Positions 30,713 through 41,015 of a stretch of 64,000 bases of DNA are shown piece by piece. The notes under the pieces are model-generated. The model was not told where the DNA came from. It searched no databases and worked only from the letters and a program-made list of their open reading frames with translations. Source of the DNA: an uncultured Bacillaceae bacterium. Its GTDB lineage: Bacteria > Bacillota > Bacilli > Bacillales > Amphibacillaceae. The position numbers and the translations under genes are program-made. The stretch spans positions 17,800 to 81,799 of the forward strand of contig CALAMD010000130.1 in the NCBI GenBank assembly GCA_937925695.1. Direction: 5' to 3'. Position 1 is the stretch's first letter. The number at the start of each line of letters is the position of its first letter.

Positions 30713-31710
30713 ATCAACTCACCTTTTTGGATTTGAAGTACCAATTGTTCCATCACTAATGTCGGATTGACATGTTGGTTTAACTTTTGTTTTGCTTTTA
30801 AAATCGCCGTTAGTATAAACAGGACTTTTTGTTCTGGAAATTGGATCACTGCTTTCTCTAAAAGAACATCATTTTCAGAAAAGAGTGTCAAATCCGTTCT
30901 ATTACCTATATGATAATAAAGGACATCTTTAAAAGCAATTAACAGTAAGTCTAAACCACGTTCTTGCTGTACTCTATCTTTAAAATGAGGCATCCATTGT
31001 TGGTGAATAAATAAAAAAACATCACTCGCATTTGTCGTATACGTTTGAATTAATTGTATCACTAATTTTCTTGCTTGTGCAAACCAGTCATCATTACTCC
31101 ATTGAATGGCTTCCTGTAAATTGTTCGTTAAAGCACTTAATAACTTGGCATTTTTCTCAGATATGTGATGTTTTACTAATTGTTGTTGAAATTGTGATGG
31201 ATTTAAAGGTTGTAAGTCGATCAATTGACACCGTGAGCGGATTGTAGGAATGATGGCTTGACTATTTTCTGTCAATAAGATGGCCGTTGTTTGCCGATTG
31301 GGTTCCTCTAAAAACTTCAGTATTCGATTGGCAGCATTAACTGTTAGTGTTTCAGCATCTGTTATAATATAAACCTTCTGATTTGACTCTAAGCCTGAAT
31401 AGACGAACTCCTCTTGTAACTGTCTAATTTGATCTATTTTAATAGATTTTCCATCCGGGACAATCCAATGAACATCTGGGTAATTACCAGATTCAATTCT
31501 TTTACATACATGACATTCATGACAAGGTTCTACATCTTGTTTATGTTGACAAAATAGAACTTTCGCTAACTGTAAAGCGATGGCTCTTTTTCCTGTTCCA
31601 CGCTCGCCTTGGATTAAATAGGCATGAGAAATCCGCTTCTTTTTTACACTATTCATTATTAATTTACTTGCTAATGGTTGGATTGTCTTAATTTCTTCCC
31701 ATGTTTTCAT
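30709..31710 (-). CDS. holB: DNA polymerase III delta' subunit
   Basis: This 333-residue AAA+ clamp-loader subunit has IQGERGTGKRAIALQLAKV (Walker A, with the Lys retained), a zinc module CQHKQDVEPCHECHVCKR, the SRC motif in TIRSRCQLIDLQ and a C-terminal collar domain. It works with DnaX and HolA to load the DnaN clamp. It sits between yaaR (upstream) and ricT with coupled translation. Confidence 0.95.
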   Translation of the reverse strand: MKTWEEIKTIQPLASKLIMNSVKKKRISHAYLIQGERGTGKRAIALQLAKVLFCQHKQDVEPCHECHVCKRIESGNYPDVHWIVPDGKSIKIDQIRQLQEEFVYSGLESNQKVYIITDAETLTVNAANRILKFLEEPNRQTTAILLTENSQAIIPTIRSRCQLIDLQPLNPSQFQQQLVKHHISEKNAKLLSALTNNLQEAIQWSNDDWFAQARKLVIQLIQTYTTNASDVFLFIHQQWMPHFKDRVQQERGLDLLLIAFKDVLYYHIGNRTDLTLFSENDVLLEKAVIQFPEQKVLFILTAILKAKQKLNQHVNPTLVMEQLVLQIQKGELI

Positions 31711-31760
31711 AGATGACTCCTATCCTCATCGAAAAGTTACAAATTTAAAGTAATCATCAT

Positions 31761-32192
31761 TTATGTATAAAGATTAATCAATAATCCCTTGATTTCCCCA
31801 ATGAGACCTAATAGATCAACTGATTTCTTTTCTTGATTGAGAACTTCTTCAGTTAATGCTACTAACTTTTTATCAATTTCCTCAACAATCGCTAGTTTTT
31901 GGCTATGACCATCAAAACTAAAGTGGTGTGATTTTTTTAATTCGAGGCCATTATAAACCGTTTTTTGTAAAAATTCTTTTACTAACCGTTTAAAGGCCAC
32001 TAAATCCTGAAAAGTCCTAGACCGTGCTAGTCTTTCACCCTGTATAGTAATCTCTTTAATGACATGTTCCATTTCTTCTTGTTGTAAATGTGCAACCTTT
32101 GTTTGCACAATCTGTTCAAAGGAATGACTACTTTTTCTATGAAGTTGAGGTTGTTTAATAGATTGGGATTGTAATTTTTGACTAATTTTCAT
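31761..32192 (-). CDS. yaaR: YaaR family protein (DUF327)
   Basis: This 143-residue soluble, mainly alpha-helical protein matches the YaaR family in length, position (between darA and holB) and core FKRLVKEFLQKTVYNGLELK with SHHFSFDGHSQKLAIVEEID. Its function is unknown. There are no membrane segments. Its 5' neighbour darA is separated by a long hairpin at 32301-32336. Confidence 0.9.
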   Translation of the reverse strand: MKISQKLQSQSIKQPQLHRKSSHSFEQIVQTKVAHLQQEEMEHVIKEITIQGERLARSRTFQDLVAFKRLVKEFLQKTVYNGLELKKSHHFSFDGHSQKLAIVEEIDKKLVALTEEVLNQEKKSVDLLGLIGEIKGLLINLYT

Positions 32193-32300
32193 CGTATCAG
32201 ACCTTCCTACATCTCATCATCAGCTATGTTTATCCATCATCTTAACAAATAGCATTGACTAGCTGAGACTAAAACTTGGAAACAAGTAATTATAGATGAA

Positions 32301-32336
32301 CCGATGAAAATCGATTTTGTAAATGATTTTCACCGG
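32301..32336. terminator. Hairpin between darA and yaaR, possible terminator
   Basis: CCGATGAAAATC and GATTTTCACCGG form a 12-bp stem with one mismatch. The T tail on the minus strand is weak (GGTTCATC), so termination after darA may be partial. Confidence 0.5.
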
Positions 32337-32346
32337 TTTTCCTTAC

Positions 32347-33326
<980 letters not shown>

Positions 33327-33540
33327 ACTATTTATGCTCCTTTTGTTACTGATCAATATTCGGTACAATGGAAAATGGATCACTGTTGTTTACATCATTA
33401 CGATTTGTATGAAATAACCTATTACTTTTGTATCTTTATTGTATCATGCTTTAACGGATATTTTAATTGTTCAATGATAATTTTTATAAATAATGTATAT
33501 TTTCTCATACTCGCTCGTTATTCCTATATGTAAACAAACA

Positions 33541-33572
33541 AAAAAGCCTTTGTTTATCAATGACAAAGACTT
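33541..33572 (-). terminator. Intrinsic terminator of csfB
   Basis: On the minus strand AGTCTTTGT pairs with ACAAAGGCT (one mismatch) over a nine-base loop, followed by TTTTTGTTTG. It starts about 10 bp after the csfB stop. Confidence 0.8.
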
Positions 33573-33581
33573 GGTAATGAT

Positions 33582-33773
33582 CTATGAATATATAGTTTGT
33601 TGATGAATATTTTTTAATTTTTTTAAGTAGTAACGGTACTTTTCTTCTTTAGGTTCGGTATGGATAATATTGCGCTCACATTCAGTACAAATAAATAAGT
33701 TGTATAGACGAATGCCGTCATCTTTCTCTTCTTCACAAATACCGCAACAGTTATTTTTCGTTATTTTCTCCAT
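33582..33773 (-). CDS. csfB: Anti-sigma-G factor Gin/CsfB
   Basis: This 63-residue protein has the Gin zinc pattern CCGICEEEKDDGIRLYNLFI followed by CTEC, i.e. paired CxxC knuckles. CsfB is made in the forespore and keeps sigma-G (and later sigma-E) silent. ATG 33773 has AAGGAGG at good spacing. The open frame continues upstream only because the leader lacks stops. A sigma-F promoter lies 24 bp upstream, as known for Bacillus csfB. Confidence 0.94.
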   Translation of the reverse strand: MEKITKNNCCGICEEEKDDGIRLYNLFICTECERNIIHTEPKEEKYRYYLKKLKNIHQQTIYS

Positions 33774-33796
33774 AAAATAACTACCTCCTTTTTTGT

Positions 33797-33826
33797 AAGG
33801 TTTCCCTAATTTCAATAACTTTATAC
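33797..33826 (-). promoter_or_regulatory. Sigma-F promoter of csfB
   Basis: On the minus strand GTATA (33826-33822), 15 bp, then GGGAAACCTT (33806-33797). This matches GYWTA and nine of ten positions of GGNRANANTW at the ideal spacing. Confidence 0.8.
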
Positions 33827-33917
33827 CTTTAATAGCAGTTCTTTGATTAGCATATGAAAAAATGAAAAAAATGTTATCTGTTACCTCGTTGCATGACCGA
33901 AAAAAGGCAAAAAAAAA

Positions 33918-33938
33918 GTGAGAGAAGTCATCTCTCAT
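33918..33938 (-). terminator. Intrinsic terminator of bofA
   Basis: On the minus strand TGAGAG pairs with CTCTCA around ATGACTT, followed by nine T. It starts 6 bp after the bofA stop. Confidence 0.8.
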
Positions 33939-33943
33939 CTTTG

Positions 33944-34207
33944 TTAAACTAAAAATATTTGCATGGCAGCTAGTGATGCCAAACCAGGTAATCCTAAAAA
34001 TCCGGACACAACCACAGTAAACAAATTGATAGGGATATGAAGCCCAAGCGAGCCACCAAATACATTAAAGAAAAACAAAAACAACACACCAATACCTAAT
34101 TTAACAATACTTTGAGCTAGTAAACGTGTAGGCTTAACAGGAGCACCAATAATTAATAGCAGAATAATTAAAGAAATCATTATTGTTATCACAATCGTCG
34201 CACTCAA
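33944..34207 (-). CDS. bofA: Pro-sigma-K processing inhibitor BofA
   Basis: This 87-residue membrane protein has the exact length of Bacillus BofA. It has two hydrophobic helices (SATIVITIMISLIILLLIIG, then GIGVLFLFFFNVFGGSLGL), the conserved PVKP-like loop, and the C-terminal GLPGLASLAAMQIFLV. BofA blocks the SpoIVFB protease, delaying pro-sigma-K cleavage. Start TTG 34207 follows AAAGGAG by 8 bp. Confidence 0.93.
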   Translation of the reverse strand: MSATIVITIMISLIILLLIIGAPVKPTRLLAQSIVKLGIGVLFLFFFNVFGGSLGLHIPINLFTVVVSGFLGLPGLASLAAMQIFLV

Positions 34208-34283
34208 GTCCCCAACTCCTTTTCTACCTTTCTGTTTACTATTTATGATATAAAGGTAAGAAAAAGAACTGCCCAAAATATAT

Positions 34284-34502
34284 TTATGAATAAAATCTTA
34301 TCGCTGTGATATTTCTTTCTTTTGCTTCCCGTAGTAGAAACAAATACTTTGCTTTTGCTAGCATTTCTTTATAAATAACTTCATCAGTCGGTTCAATGCT
34401 ATTTTCAACAAGGTATTGTAATTGTTTCCATTCTTGATTCATTGCTATGAGAACATCTAACAACTGTTCATCAATTTCTTTTTTGATCTTTTTTCTTCTC
34501 AT
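34284..34502 (-). CDS. yaaL: YaaL family protein (DUF2508)
   Basis: This 72-residue basic helical protein (start MRRKKIKKEIDEQLLDVLIA; end REAKERNITAIRFYS) matches the DUF2508 family in size and in position between recR and bofA. No function is known. It contains no membrane segment or metal motif. Confidence 0.88.
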   Translation of the reverse strand: MRRKKIKKEIDEQLLDVLIAMNQEWKQLQYLVENSIEPTDEVIYKEMLAKAKYLFLLREAKERNITAIRFYS

Positions 34503-34627
34503 GATGTCACCAGCTTATTTATTCTTTAATATAAGATATGATCAACAGTCGATCATTAGCTATCCACGATAAAAATAACCATAATCTGTTCATATTGTTT
34601 ATCTGAGTTTGTTATTCTACTTCTTGA

Positions 34628-34678
34628 TCAGAAAAAGTGGCTGTCACAACTTAAAACTACCGAAAATATTTTACCCAT
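34628..34678 (-). CDS. Candidate 16-codon micro-ORF in the recR-yaaL gap
   Basis: The 281-bp gap between recR and yaaL holds no ordinary gene. On the minus strand ATG 34678 has GGAGG four bases upstream and opens MGKIFSVVLSCDSHFF before a TGA. It may be a leader peptide or a chance match; spacing is a little short. I see no terminator between it and yaaL. Confidence 0.25.
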   Translation of the reverse strand: MGKIFSVVLSCDSHFF

Positions 34679-34783
34679 TTATCCTCCAAAATAAATAATG
34701 ATTAACATTGTGCGAAAAAATAACTCTACTATCCTTGGGCTTACGAAAGGGTTCTAGCTGTATATAAGGTTTTCTTGAAAATT

Positions 34784-35380
34784 TTATAATTCTCTTCTTC
34801 CTTCTAGTGACTTGGCTAGTGTAACTTCATCAGCATACTCTAAGTCCCCACCAACTGGTAATCCGTGGGCAATTCTCGTTGTTTTTATCCCAGAAGGTTT
34901 TACTAAACGTGAAATATACATAGCCGTTGCTTCGCCTTCTACATTAGGATTAGTAGCTAAAATAATTTCTTTAACTTCTTCGTTTTTAAGTCTTTTTATC
35001 AAGTCGGTAACATTAATATCTTCTGGTCCAATACCATCAATCGGGGAAATAACCCCATTAAGCACATGGTATTTGCCATTAAATTCTTTCATACGCTCCA
35101 TAGCAATGACATCTTTCGGATCTTCAACAACACAAATAATTGACTCATCCCGTGTATGGTCTTGACAAATTGAACACGGATCTTGATCAGTGATATGGCC
35201 ACAGATATGACAATGGACCAATTCTCGCTTTGCACTAACAAGTGCATTGGCAAAATCAAGTACATCGTCATCTTTCATGTTAATTACAAAGAAAGCCAGG
35301 CGTACGGCAGTTTTTGGTCCGATTCCTGGCAACTTTGTAAAACTATCAATTAGCTTAGAAATAGGTTCTGGATAATACAT
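34784..35380 (-). CDS. recR: Recombination mediator protein RecR
   Basis: This 198-residue protein opens [20 protein letters not shown] with the helix-hairpin-helix motif and [11 protein letters not shown]. It has the zinc finger [16 protein letters not shown], then the TOPRIM domain ([14 protein letters not shown]) and an [16 protein letters not shown]-terminus. RecR with RecF and RecO loads RecA on gapped DNA. It follows yaaK by 12 bp in the dnaX-yaaK-recR operon. Confidence 0.97.
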   Translation of the reverse strand: MYYPEPISKLIDSFTKLPGIGPKTAVRLAFFVINMKDDDVLDFANALVSAKRELVHCHICGHITDQDPCSICQDHTRDESIICVVEDPKDVIAMERMKEFNGKYHVLNGVISPIDGIGPEDINVTDLIKRLKNEEVKEIILATNPNVEGEATAMYISRLVKPSGIKTTRIAHGLPVGGDLEYADEVTLAKSLEGRREL

Positions 35381-35392
35381 TAAATGTGCCTC

Positions 35393-35716
35393 CTAGAACA
35401 TTCCACCAGGGATGTTTAATCCTTTTGTGAATTGTCCCATCGTCTCATTTGTTTTTTCATCTATTTGATTCAGTACATCATTAACCGCTGCTAAAATAAG
35501 GTCCTGCAACATTTCAATATCATCAGGATCTACGACTTCTTCGTTAATTTGTATATCAGTAATTTCTTTTTTTCCATTTGCCGTCACAGTGACCATCCCA
35601 CCACCAACGGATGCTTCAAATGTCATTTCGTGGAGTTCGTCCTGTGCCTTTAACATTTTCTTTTGCATTTTTTGCATTTGTCTCATCATATTATTCATAT
35701 TTCCCATACCTTTCAT
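35393..35716 (-). CDS. Nucleoid-associated protein, YbaB/EbfC family (YaaK)
   Basis: This 107-residue protein has an N-terminal Met-rich coiled coil ([20 protein letters not shown]) and the [20 protein letters not shown] beta motif of YbaB, which forms DNA-binding tweezers-like dimers. ATG 35716 follows AGGAGG. It always sits between dnaX and recR. Confidence 0.95.
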   Translation of the reverse strand: MKGMGNMNNMMRQMQKMQKKMLKAQDELHEMTFEASVGGGMVTVTANGKKEITDIQINEEVVDPDDIEMLQDLILAAVNDVLNQIDEKTNETMGQFTKGLNIPGGMF

Positions 35717-35747
35717 GGAAATACCTCCTCAATTTTTATATTATTTT

Positions 35748-37427
35748 CTACTCTAGAATTTGTAACAACTCATCACCGACTAGTTTTCTTGCTTCTTCGA
35801 TGATGGGATCAGTTTCCGTTTGTTGATTTGACGTGCGTTGTTCTTGATTACTTAAGTAGTCCTGTCGTAAATCATGCCAATCTGGTTCTGGTATTGGAAT
35901 AATCGTCAATTGTTGGTTGATGACTTCACCTAAAATATTCTCGACTGTTTGTTGATGATCGAGAAACAAGGAACAGTGAATTTCATATTTAAAGGCAACA
36001 ATTAAAGCAGATTCAGAAGCTGCAACAGGCTTACTATCCTGAATTGTAGCATGGGCTGGTGCATTAATATCTTTTAGCTTACTTAAAAAAGCTACCCATT
36101 CTTGTTTAACAAGTTGTAGTGGTTGTTTTTTCGCCTCATCTAATACATGACGAATTTGCTCAAAGGGAATACGATAGCTATTTGTTCTCGTTCTTGTACT
36201 CGTTTTTTTCACACGTTGTTGTGATTGAACTGGAGTAGGTTCCTGTTTTAAGGATAACAATTCCTTTTCCAATTGATGTAAACGAGAAGTAAGTTGGGAT
36301 AGTTGTTGACTACTAATCGAATCACTCGTTTGTTCTTGGCTACCATATCGTTTAGCAATGGTAATTAGTGCTAATTCAATTAAGATCTTTGGACTATTCG
36401 TCCATTTTAATTCTTGTTGATATTTCGTTAAGTTTACGATTGTTTCTTGTATCCAGTCAACTGTTAATGTTTCGGAAAGTTGCTGAAATCCTTCATCAAT
36501 AATTGATCTTTCTAGCGTATCTTCTAATGAAGGTGCGCTTTTATAAAGCAATATATCACGTAAAAAATAAATGAGATCGTAAACAAACCGACCCGGATCT
36601 TTTCCATTTTGTAAAATTTCATCTAGTAATACAATTGATTGTTCAACTTGTTGTTCATAAAGCGCCGTAACCATATCCGTTAACACATGCTGGGATACAC
36701 TTCCGGTTACCGCTAAAACATCATCTAATTCAACTGTACCATCACTAAATGAAATGGCTTGATCTAAAATACTTAAAGCATCCCGCATACCGCCTTCTGC
36801 TACCAATGCAATGGCTTCTAATGCCTGTTTAGAAACTTCAATATTTTCTGCTTCGATAATCGTTTGCATACGTTCAACCATTGCCTTCGTACCAATTGCT
36901 TTAAAATCAAACCGCTGACATCGAGAAATGATCGTTAACGGTATTTTGTGAGGTTCTGTTGTAGCTAAAATAAAGACAACATGGGATGGTGGTTCTTCTA
37001 ATGTTTTCAATAAAGCATTAAAGGCATTTGTAGAAATCATGTGTACTTCATCAATAATATACACTTTATACGGAACAGCGCTTGGAGCATATTTAACCTT
37101 ATCGCGAATTTCCCGAATATCATCAACACTTGTATTTGAGGCAGCATCCATTTCAATCACATCTGAAATAGATCCATCTAATATTCCTAGACACGCTTCG
37201 CATTCATTACATGGTTCTTTTGTTGGCATTTTCTCACAATTAATCGTTTGGGCAAAAATTTTCGCAGCACTTGTTTTTCCAGTTCCTCGAGGTCCAGAAA
37301 ACAAATAAGCATGGGAAAATTTATTCTGTGAAATGGCATTTTGTAATGTTCTAGTTACATGTTGTTGGCCAACGATATCCTCAAATTTTCTTGGTCGCCA
37401 TACACGATATAAGGCTTGGTAGCTCAT
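35748..37427 (-). CDS. dnaX: DNA polymerase III subunits gamma/tau
   Basis: This 559-residue AAA+ clamp-loader ATPase has YRVWRPRKFEDIVGQQHV, Walker A FSGPRGTGKTSAAKIFA, a zinc module CEKMPTKEPCNECEAC, KVYIIDEVHMIS and SRCQRFDFKAI (sensor SRC). A tau-like tail carries the coiled coil and DnaB/PolC-binding part. ATG 37427 (MSYQALYRVW) has AAAGGAAC upstream; the longer frame is not used. It is the first gene of the dnaX-yaaK-recR operon. Confidence 0.97.
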   Translation of the reverse strand: MSYQALYRVWRPRKFEDIVGQQHVTRTLQNAISQNKFSHAYLFSGPRGTGKTSAAKIFAQTINCEKMPTKEPCNECEACLGILDGSISDVIEMDAASNTSVDDIREIRDKVKYAPSAVPYKVYIIDEVHMISTNAFNALLKTLEEPPSHVVFILATTEPHKIPLTIISRCQRFDFKAIGTKAMVERMQTIIEAENIEVSKQALEAIALVAEGGMRDALSILDQAISFSDGTVELDDVLAVTGSVSQHVLTDMVTALYEQQVEQSIVLLDEILQNGKDPGRFVYDLIYFLRDILLYKSAPSLEDTLERSIIDEGFQQLSETLTVDWIQETIVNLTKYQQELKWTNSPKILIELALITIAKRYGSQEQTSDSISSQQLSQLTSRLHQLEKELLSLKQEPTPVQSQQRVKKTSTRTRTNSYRIPFEQIRHVLDEAKKQPLQLVKQEWVAFLSKLKDINAPAHATIQDSKPVAASESALIVAFKYEIHCSLFLDHQQTVENILGEVINQQLTIIPIPEPDWHDLRQDYLSNQEQRTSNQQTETDPIIEEARKLVGDELLQILE

Positions 37428-37608
37428 GAGTGATGTTCCTTTCTTTGAATTCCTTCTAATTATACCGGTTTTTAGGCCTAAAGTGAACCATAGCACTTAA
37501 AAACATCAAAAGAAATCCTTTTAAGATCAACCAAGGTTAATCATTATAATTTTAGTATTTTAAGACTTAACAATGCTTTCATACTTGATGAGTTTGTCTA
37601 TCCACATA

Positions 37609-37617
37609 TGGTACAAT
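37609..37617 (+). promoter_or_regulatory. Extended -10 promoter candidate for the PH-domain gene
   Basis: TGGTACAAT (TG, one base, TACAAT) lies 54 bp before the next gene. No convincing -35 hexamer is at 17 bp, as is common for extended -10 promoters. Confidence 0.45.
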
Positions 37618-37670
37618 ATACGGAAAGTGCTGGAATAGAAAATGATTGACCCTGCCTTCGAGGTGATTAA

Positions 37671-38150
37671 ATGATCTTTTATGCAAAAAGAGATGCTTTT
37701 GTAACTAATTTTATGATCTTGATGATTATTATCATTGGCCTTGTACTTTTTCTACCAATGATCGATGGTTTTGTTCAAAGCCTTGGGTATTTGATATTTA
37801 GCATTGCTTGCTTCCTTCTGTGTGCATCCTTTATCATTTGGCAAATATGGGGCATCAAATACGTTTTTTATGACGATTATTTGCTCGTCAAAGGCGGTTT
37901 AATGAGAAGTAAAATCCCCTATCACGCCATTACTGAGATTAGACCAACAAAAAGTTGGTATTTCGGTTACCGTATTATTTCTGCAAAAACAAATTTATTA
38001 GAAATTAATTACAAAACCGGCTTGATAGGCAGCGTCATCGTATCACCAGATAATAAACATGGTTTTATTAAAGAACTTCAAAAGCGTTGTCCAGCTGATG
38101 TAAAAATCTTTGATTCAAGTAGGAGTGACCAGATTGAAAATCATTTTTAG
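37671..38150 (+). CDS. PH-domain membrane protein (SunI/YnzG-like)
   Basis: This 159-residue protein has two N-terminal transmembrane helices (residues 13-35 and 38-60; DGFVQSLGYLIFSIACFLLC) followed by a bacterial PH domain (YDDYLLVKGGLMRSKIPYHA, then IVSPDNKHGFIKELQKRCP). In Bacillus this fold includes SunI, the sublancin immunity protein; other members have no known role. Its end overlaps the start of the next gene by 17 bases, so they are co-translated. Confidence 0.75.
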   Translation: MIFYAKRDAFVTNFMILMIIIIGLVLFLPMIDGFVQSLGYLIFSIACFLLCASFIIWQIWGIKYVFYDDYLLVKGGLMRSKIPYHAITEIRPTKSWYFGYRIISAKTNLLEINYKTGLIGSVIVSPDNKHGFIKELQKRCPADVKIFDSSRSDQIENHF

Positions 38151-39240
38151 CATCATAGCGATCATTGTCATCGTCATTATCATTCAAAACATTAATTATG
38201 CTAGACGGATTAAAAAGGACGATCCAGCATTTATCTTACAATTAATTAAACAAAAAGCCGTTGATAAAACAATCGGTGTTATCATGCAATATAACGATGA
38301 GCGTGTTGTAACAATCAATGAACACGAACCGTTACCGCTAGCAAGTACAAGTAAAGTGATGATTGCCGTAACTTATGCTGAACTTGCAGCAAAGGGTGAT
38401 ATTGATCCTCAAACAAGAATTTCATTAGTAGAATTAGAACGATATAACGTCCCCAAAACAGATGGTGGAGCCTTTAATCGCTGGTTATCAACCTTAAACA
38501 CTGAAGACAACAAGGTTACTTTACAAGAAATTGTCAGTGGTATGATTGCAGAAGGTGCCAATGCGAACGCTGACTTTTTAATGACCTATATAGGCTTAGA
38601 TCGAATTAACAGCACAATTAAAAATCTAGGTATGGAGCATCATGAACCAATCTATCCATTTTTGAGCTCCATGTACATAGCTGAACATTTCAGATCTTTA
38701 GAAAACTTAGATCTTCCAGCAGCTTTTACTAAAATTGAAGAGATGTCGATTGAAGAATATCGGGAAAAAGCTTTAGCTATTCATGACCAGTGGAAAGTAA
38801 ATCCGCTAACTGATCATGAAAAGAAAAGTTTCTTAAAAACAGCTAATCTTTATATGCAAAAACTTTGGTCTGAACGATTACCAAAGGCAACGGCAGATGA
38901 ATATACAATATTAATGGAAAAAATTAATAGCAAAAATTACTTTTCTAAAGAAGTACACGAACATTTAGATCCCATTATGGAACATATGATGGTTCATCCT
39001 GAAAACCAGGAACTTTTCGAATATGCAGGTCAAAAGGCTGGTTTAACCTCCCAAGTTGTTACACTAGCCATGTATGCAAAGGATAAGCAAAACAATCGGT
39101 TTGAATTTGTCTTTTTCGCTAACAAGCTTACCGCATTTGAACGAGCAAAAGTAGGCCAAAACATTAACCTATTTCAACGGAAATTTATTAAAGACGAATC
39201 ATTTCGAAAACATGTCATTCAAACACTCGCAAATGATTAG
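38134..39240 (+). CDS. Membrane-anchored class A beta-lactamase-fold serine hydrolase
   Basis: This 368-residue protein is anchored by a single N-terminal helix (IIFSIIAIIVIVIIIQNINY). The SxxK motif is LASTSKVMIAV. The SxN region reads AEGANANADF, with Gly where Ser130 should be. The KTG box reads QKAGLTSQV, as KAG. These point to a class A-like enzyme with altered catalysis, or a PBP-like interaction protein, rather than a standard beta-lactamase. TTG 38134 follows GGAGTG; an earlier in-frame ATT is not credible. It is linked to the PH-domain gene. Confidence 0.78.
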   Translation: MKIIFSIIAIIVIVIIIQNINYARRIKKDDPAFILQLIKQKAVDKTIGVIMQYNDERVVTINEHEPLPLASTSKVMIAVTYAELAAKGDIDPQTRISLVELERYNVPKTDGGAFNRWLSTLNTEDNKVTLQEIVSGMIAEGANANADFLMTYIGLDRINSTIKNLGMEHHEPIYPFLSSMYIAEHFRSLENLDLPAAFTKIEEMSIEEYREKALAIHDQWKVNPLTDHEKKSFLKTANLYMQKLWSERLPKATADEYTILMEKINSKNYFSKEVHEHLDPIMEHMMVHPENQELFEYAGQKAGLTSQVVTLAMYAKDKQNNRFEFVFFANKLTAFERAKVGQNINLFQRKFIKDESFRKHVIQTLAND

Positions 39241-39264
39241 TTCTATTGTTTGATCAATTGAAAA

Positions 39265-39289
39265 GGGGCTAGGATTGATTCCTAGCCTC
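39265..39289. terminator. Bidirectional terminator between convergent genes
   Basis: GGGGCTAGG pairs with CCTAGCCTC around ATTGATT (one G-U). The plus strand continues GTTTTTATTC and the minus strand continues TTTTCAATTG. Confidence 0.85.
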
Positions 39290-39298
39290 TGTTTTTAT

Positions 39299-40924
39299 TC
39301 AATCGAATACTGGATGTTCAGCAAGGGCCATCAAAATAGCATCTTGAATACTTGGCATCCAACCTTCAACATAATTATTCATCATAATCGAAAAGACGAG
39401 TTTTTTCCCAGATTGGGTCGTCATATAACCCGATAACGTACTCACACCTGTTAATGAACCTGTTTTAGCTAGGACCTTGCCTTTAACAGATGGGTCTGTG
39501 AGTCGGTAACTAAGGGTACCACCAATCAGTTTTCCAGGTTCACCACTAACAGGTTGGGCATGTTCAAAATCTTCATACCAATCTTTATGCTGTACTTCAT
39601 ACAATAATTGGGTCAAATCATGGGGGGAAATTAAATTTTTATGGGACATACCTGAACCATCCCTTAACACGATATCGTTAATATCTAAACCGAATCGCTC
39701 TAGCTCTTCTTTCATTACTTGGATCCCTTTATCCCAACTACCTTCATCATAAACAACTTTCCCCATTTCTTTCACGAGCATGTCACCGTGTCCATTATTA
39801 CTCAATTTCATAAATGGAATAATTATGTCTTTAAGTGGCATTGAGGCTTTGGATACAAGGTTGTTAGCATTACTTGGGGTAATACCTCGTATTAAGCGAA
39901 CATCTTCCTTGAGTTGAATATTTTCTGCTTCTAGAACTTGTTTAAATACATGTAAAACATAATCTGTCGGTTCCCAGACTGACCGCCATACTTCAATAGG
40001 TGAATTAACCCTAATTGTTCCAGTAATGATAAAATTGTTTGTCCCATGTTCCCGTTCAATTGTTAAACCACTCGGTTCTCCTTTTCGAACTGTTTTAGCT
40101 TCATTGATAATTGATACATAATCAGTTTCTGGGATTAATTTTATTTCTGGTGGTTCACCTAATTGTTCATTAGGATAGATACGCATAATGAGTGAGCCTG
40201 TATTATAATCTTCATTCGGTGAAATGGTTAAAGATGATACAGCCGCTCCTGTATAATTAAATTCATCAGACCAATTCAAATCCTGTGAATAACGAACATC
40301 ATCATACCAACTGTCATCAGCGATTAAATCCCCACTGATTTTTTCAATGCCTTGATCTTTTAAAGCTTTGGCAAAATACTCTAAATCCTCAATTAATAAT
40401 GTTGGATCGCCCTGTCCTCTTAAATATAGGTTTCCTTCTAGCGTACTTCCATCAACCATTCCATCTGTTAAGACATCAGTTTTAAATTGATAATCCGGAC
40501 CGAGAACTTCTAGTGCAACTGCAGTTGTTACTATTTTCATATTTGAAGCGGGTCTCAATCTTACATTACCAAAATGGGAATAAATGACCTCCCCATTGTC
40601 GGCGTCTCGTATACTAATGCCTGTGATGGCTCCGGCTAATTCAGGTACATCAATGATTTGTTGGATCGTCTCATCAAGGGATTCATCGTTTGTCATCCCA
40701 TCTGTTGGCAATGCCGAAACTTCCTGAACGAACTCTTCATTTGCTAGAAAACGGATAGGCTGAGAAACATTTTTTTCTGTCACATCTTGATAAACTTGAC
40801 GCAGGGAAAGATTTGAAGCTGTTTTTTCTTGTTTTATAGCCAACATACCTGCTATTAAAATGAGACTAGCAAGTAGAATAAGAATAAAAAAAATATAAAA
40901 AAAGCGTTTTTTACTACGTAGCAA
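39299..40924 (-). CDS. D-alanyl-D-alanine carboxypeptidase/endopeptidase PBP4 type (peptidase S13)
   Basis: This 541-residue penicillin-binding protein has an N-terminal anchor (YIFFILILLASLILIAGML). The catalytic SxxK is PASNMKIVTTAVALEVLG, SxN is MKLSNNGHGDM, and KTG is LAKTGSLTGVSTL. The large inserted domain between SxxK and SxN is typical for S13 enzymes (DacB, DacC). It trims peptide crosslinks at the cell surface. The start at TTG 40924 follows AGGATG. It sits between the SRP RNA and dnaX, where Bacillus subtilis has no gene. Confidence 0.9.
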   Translation of the reverse strand: MLRSKKRFFYIFFILILLASLILIAGMLAIKQEKTASNLSLRQVYQDVTEKNVSQPIRFLANEEFVQEVSALPTDGMTNDESLDETIQQIIDVPELAGAITGISIRDADNGEVIYSHFGNVRLRPASNMKIVTTAVALEVLGPDYQFKTDVLTDGMVDGSTLEGNLYLRGQGDPTLLIEDLEYFAKALKDQGIEKISGDLIADDSWYDDVRYSQDLNWSDEFNYTGAAVSSLTISPNEDYNTGSLIMRIYPNEQLGEPPEIKLIPETDYVSIINEAKTVRKGEPSGLTIEREHGTNNFIITGTIRVNSPIEVWRSVWEPTDYVLHVFKQVLEAENIQLKEDVRLIRGITPSNANNLVSKASMPLKDIIIPFMKLSNNGHGDMLVKEMGKVVYDEGSWDKGIQVMKEELERFGLDINDIVLRDGSGMSHKNLISPHDLTQLLYEVQHKDWYEDFEHAQPVSGEPGKLIGGTLSYRLTDPSVKGKVLAKTGSLTGVSTLSGYMTTQSGKKLVFSIMMNNYVEGWMPSIQDAILMALAEHPVFD

Positions 40925-41015
40925 AGGTGCATCACATCCTCGAGTTAACGACTTGATTCAAACAACTAGAAAACGGTCATCACACTAAAATATTTTTTTA
41001 AGTATTGTGCCTAAC

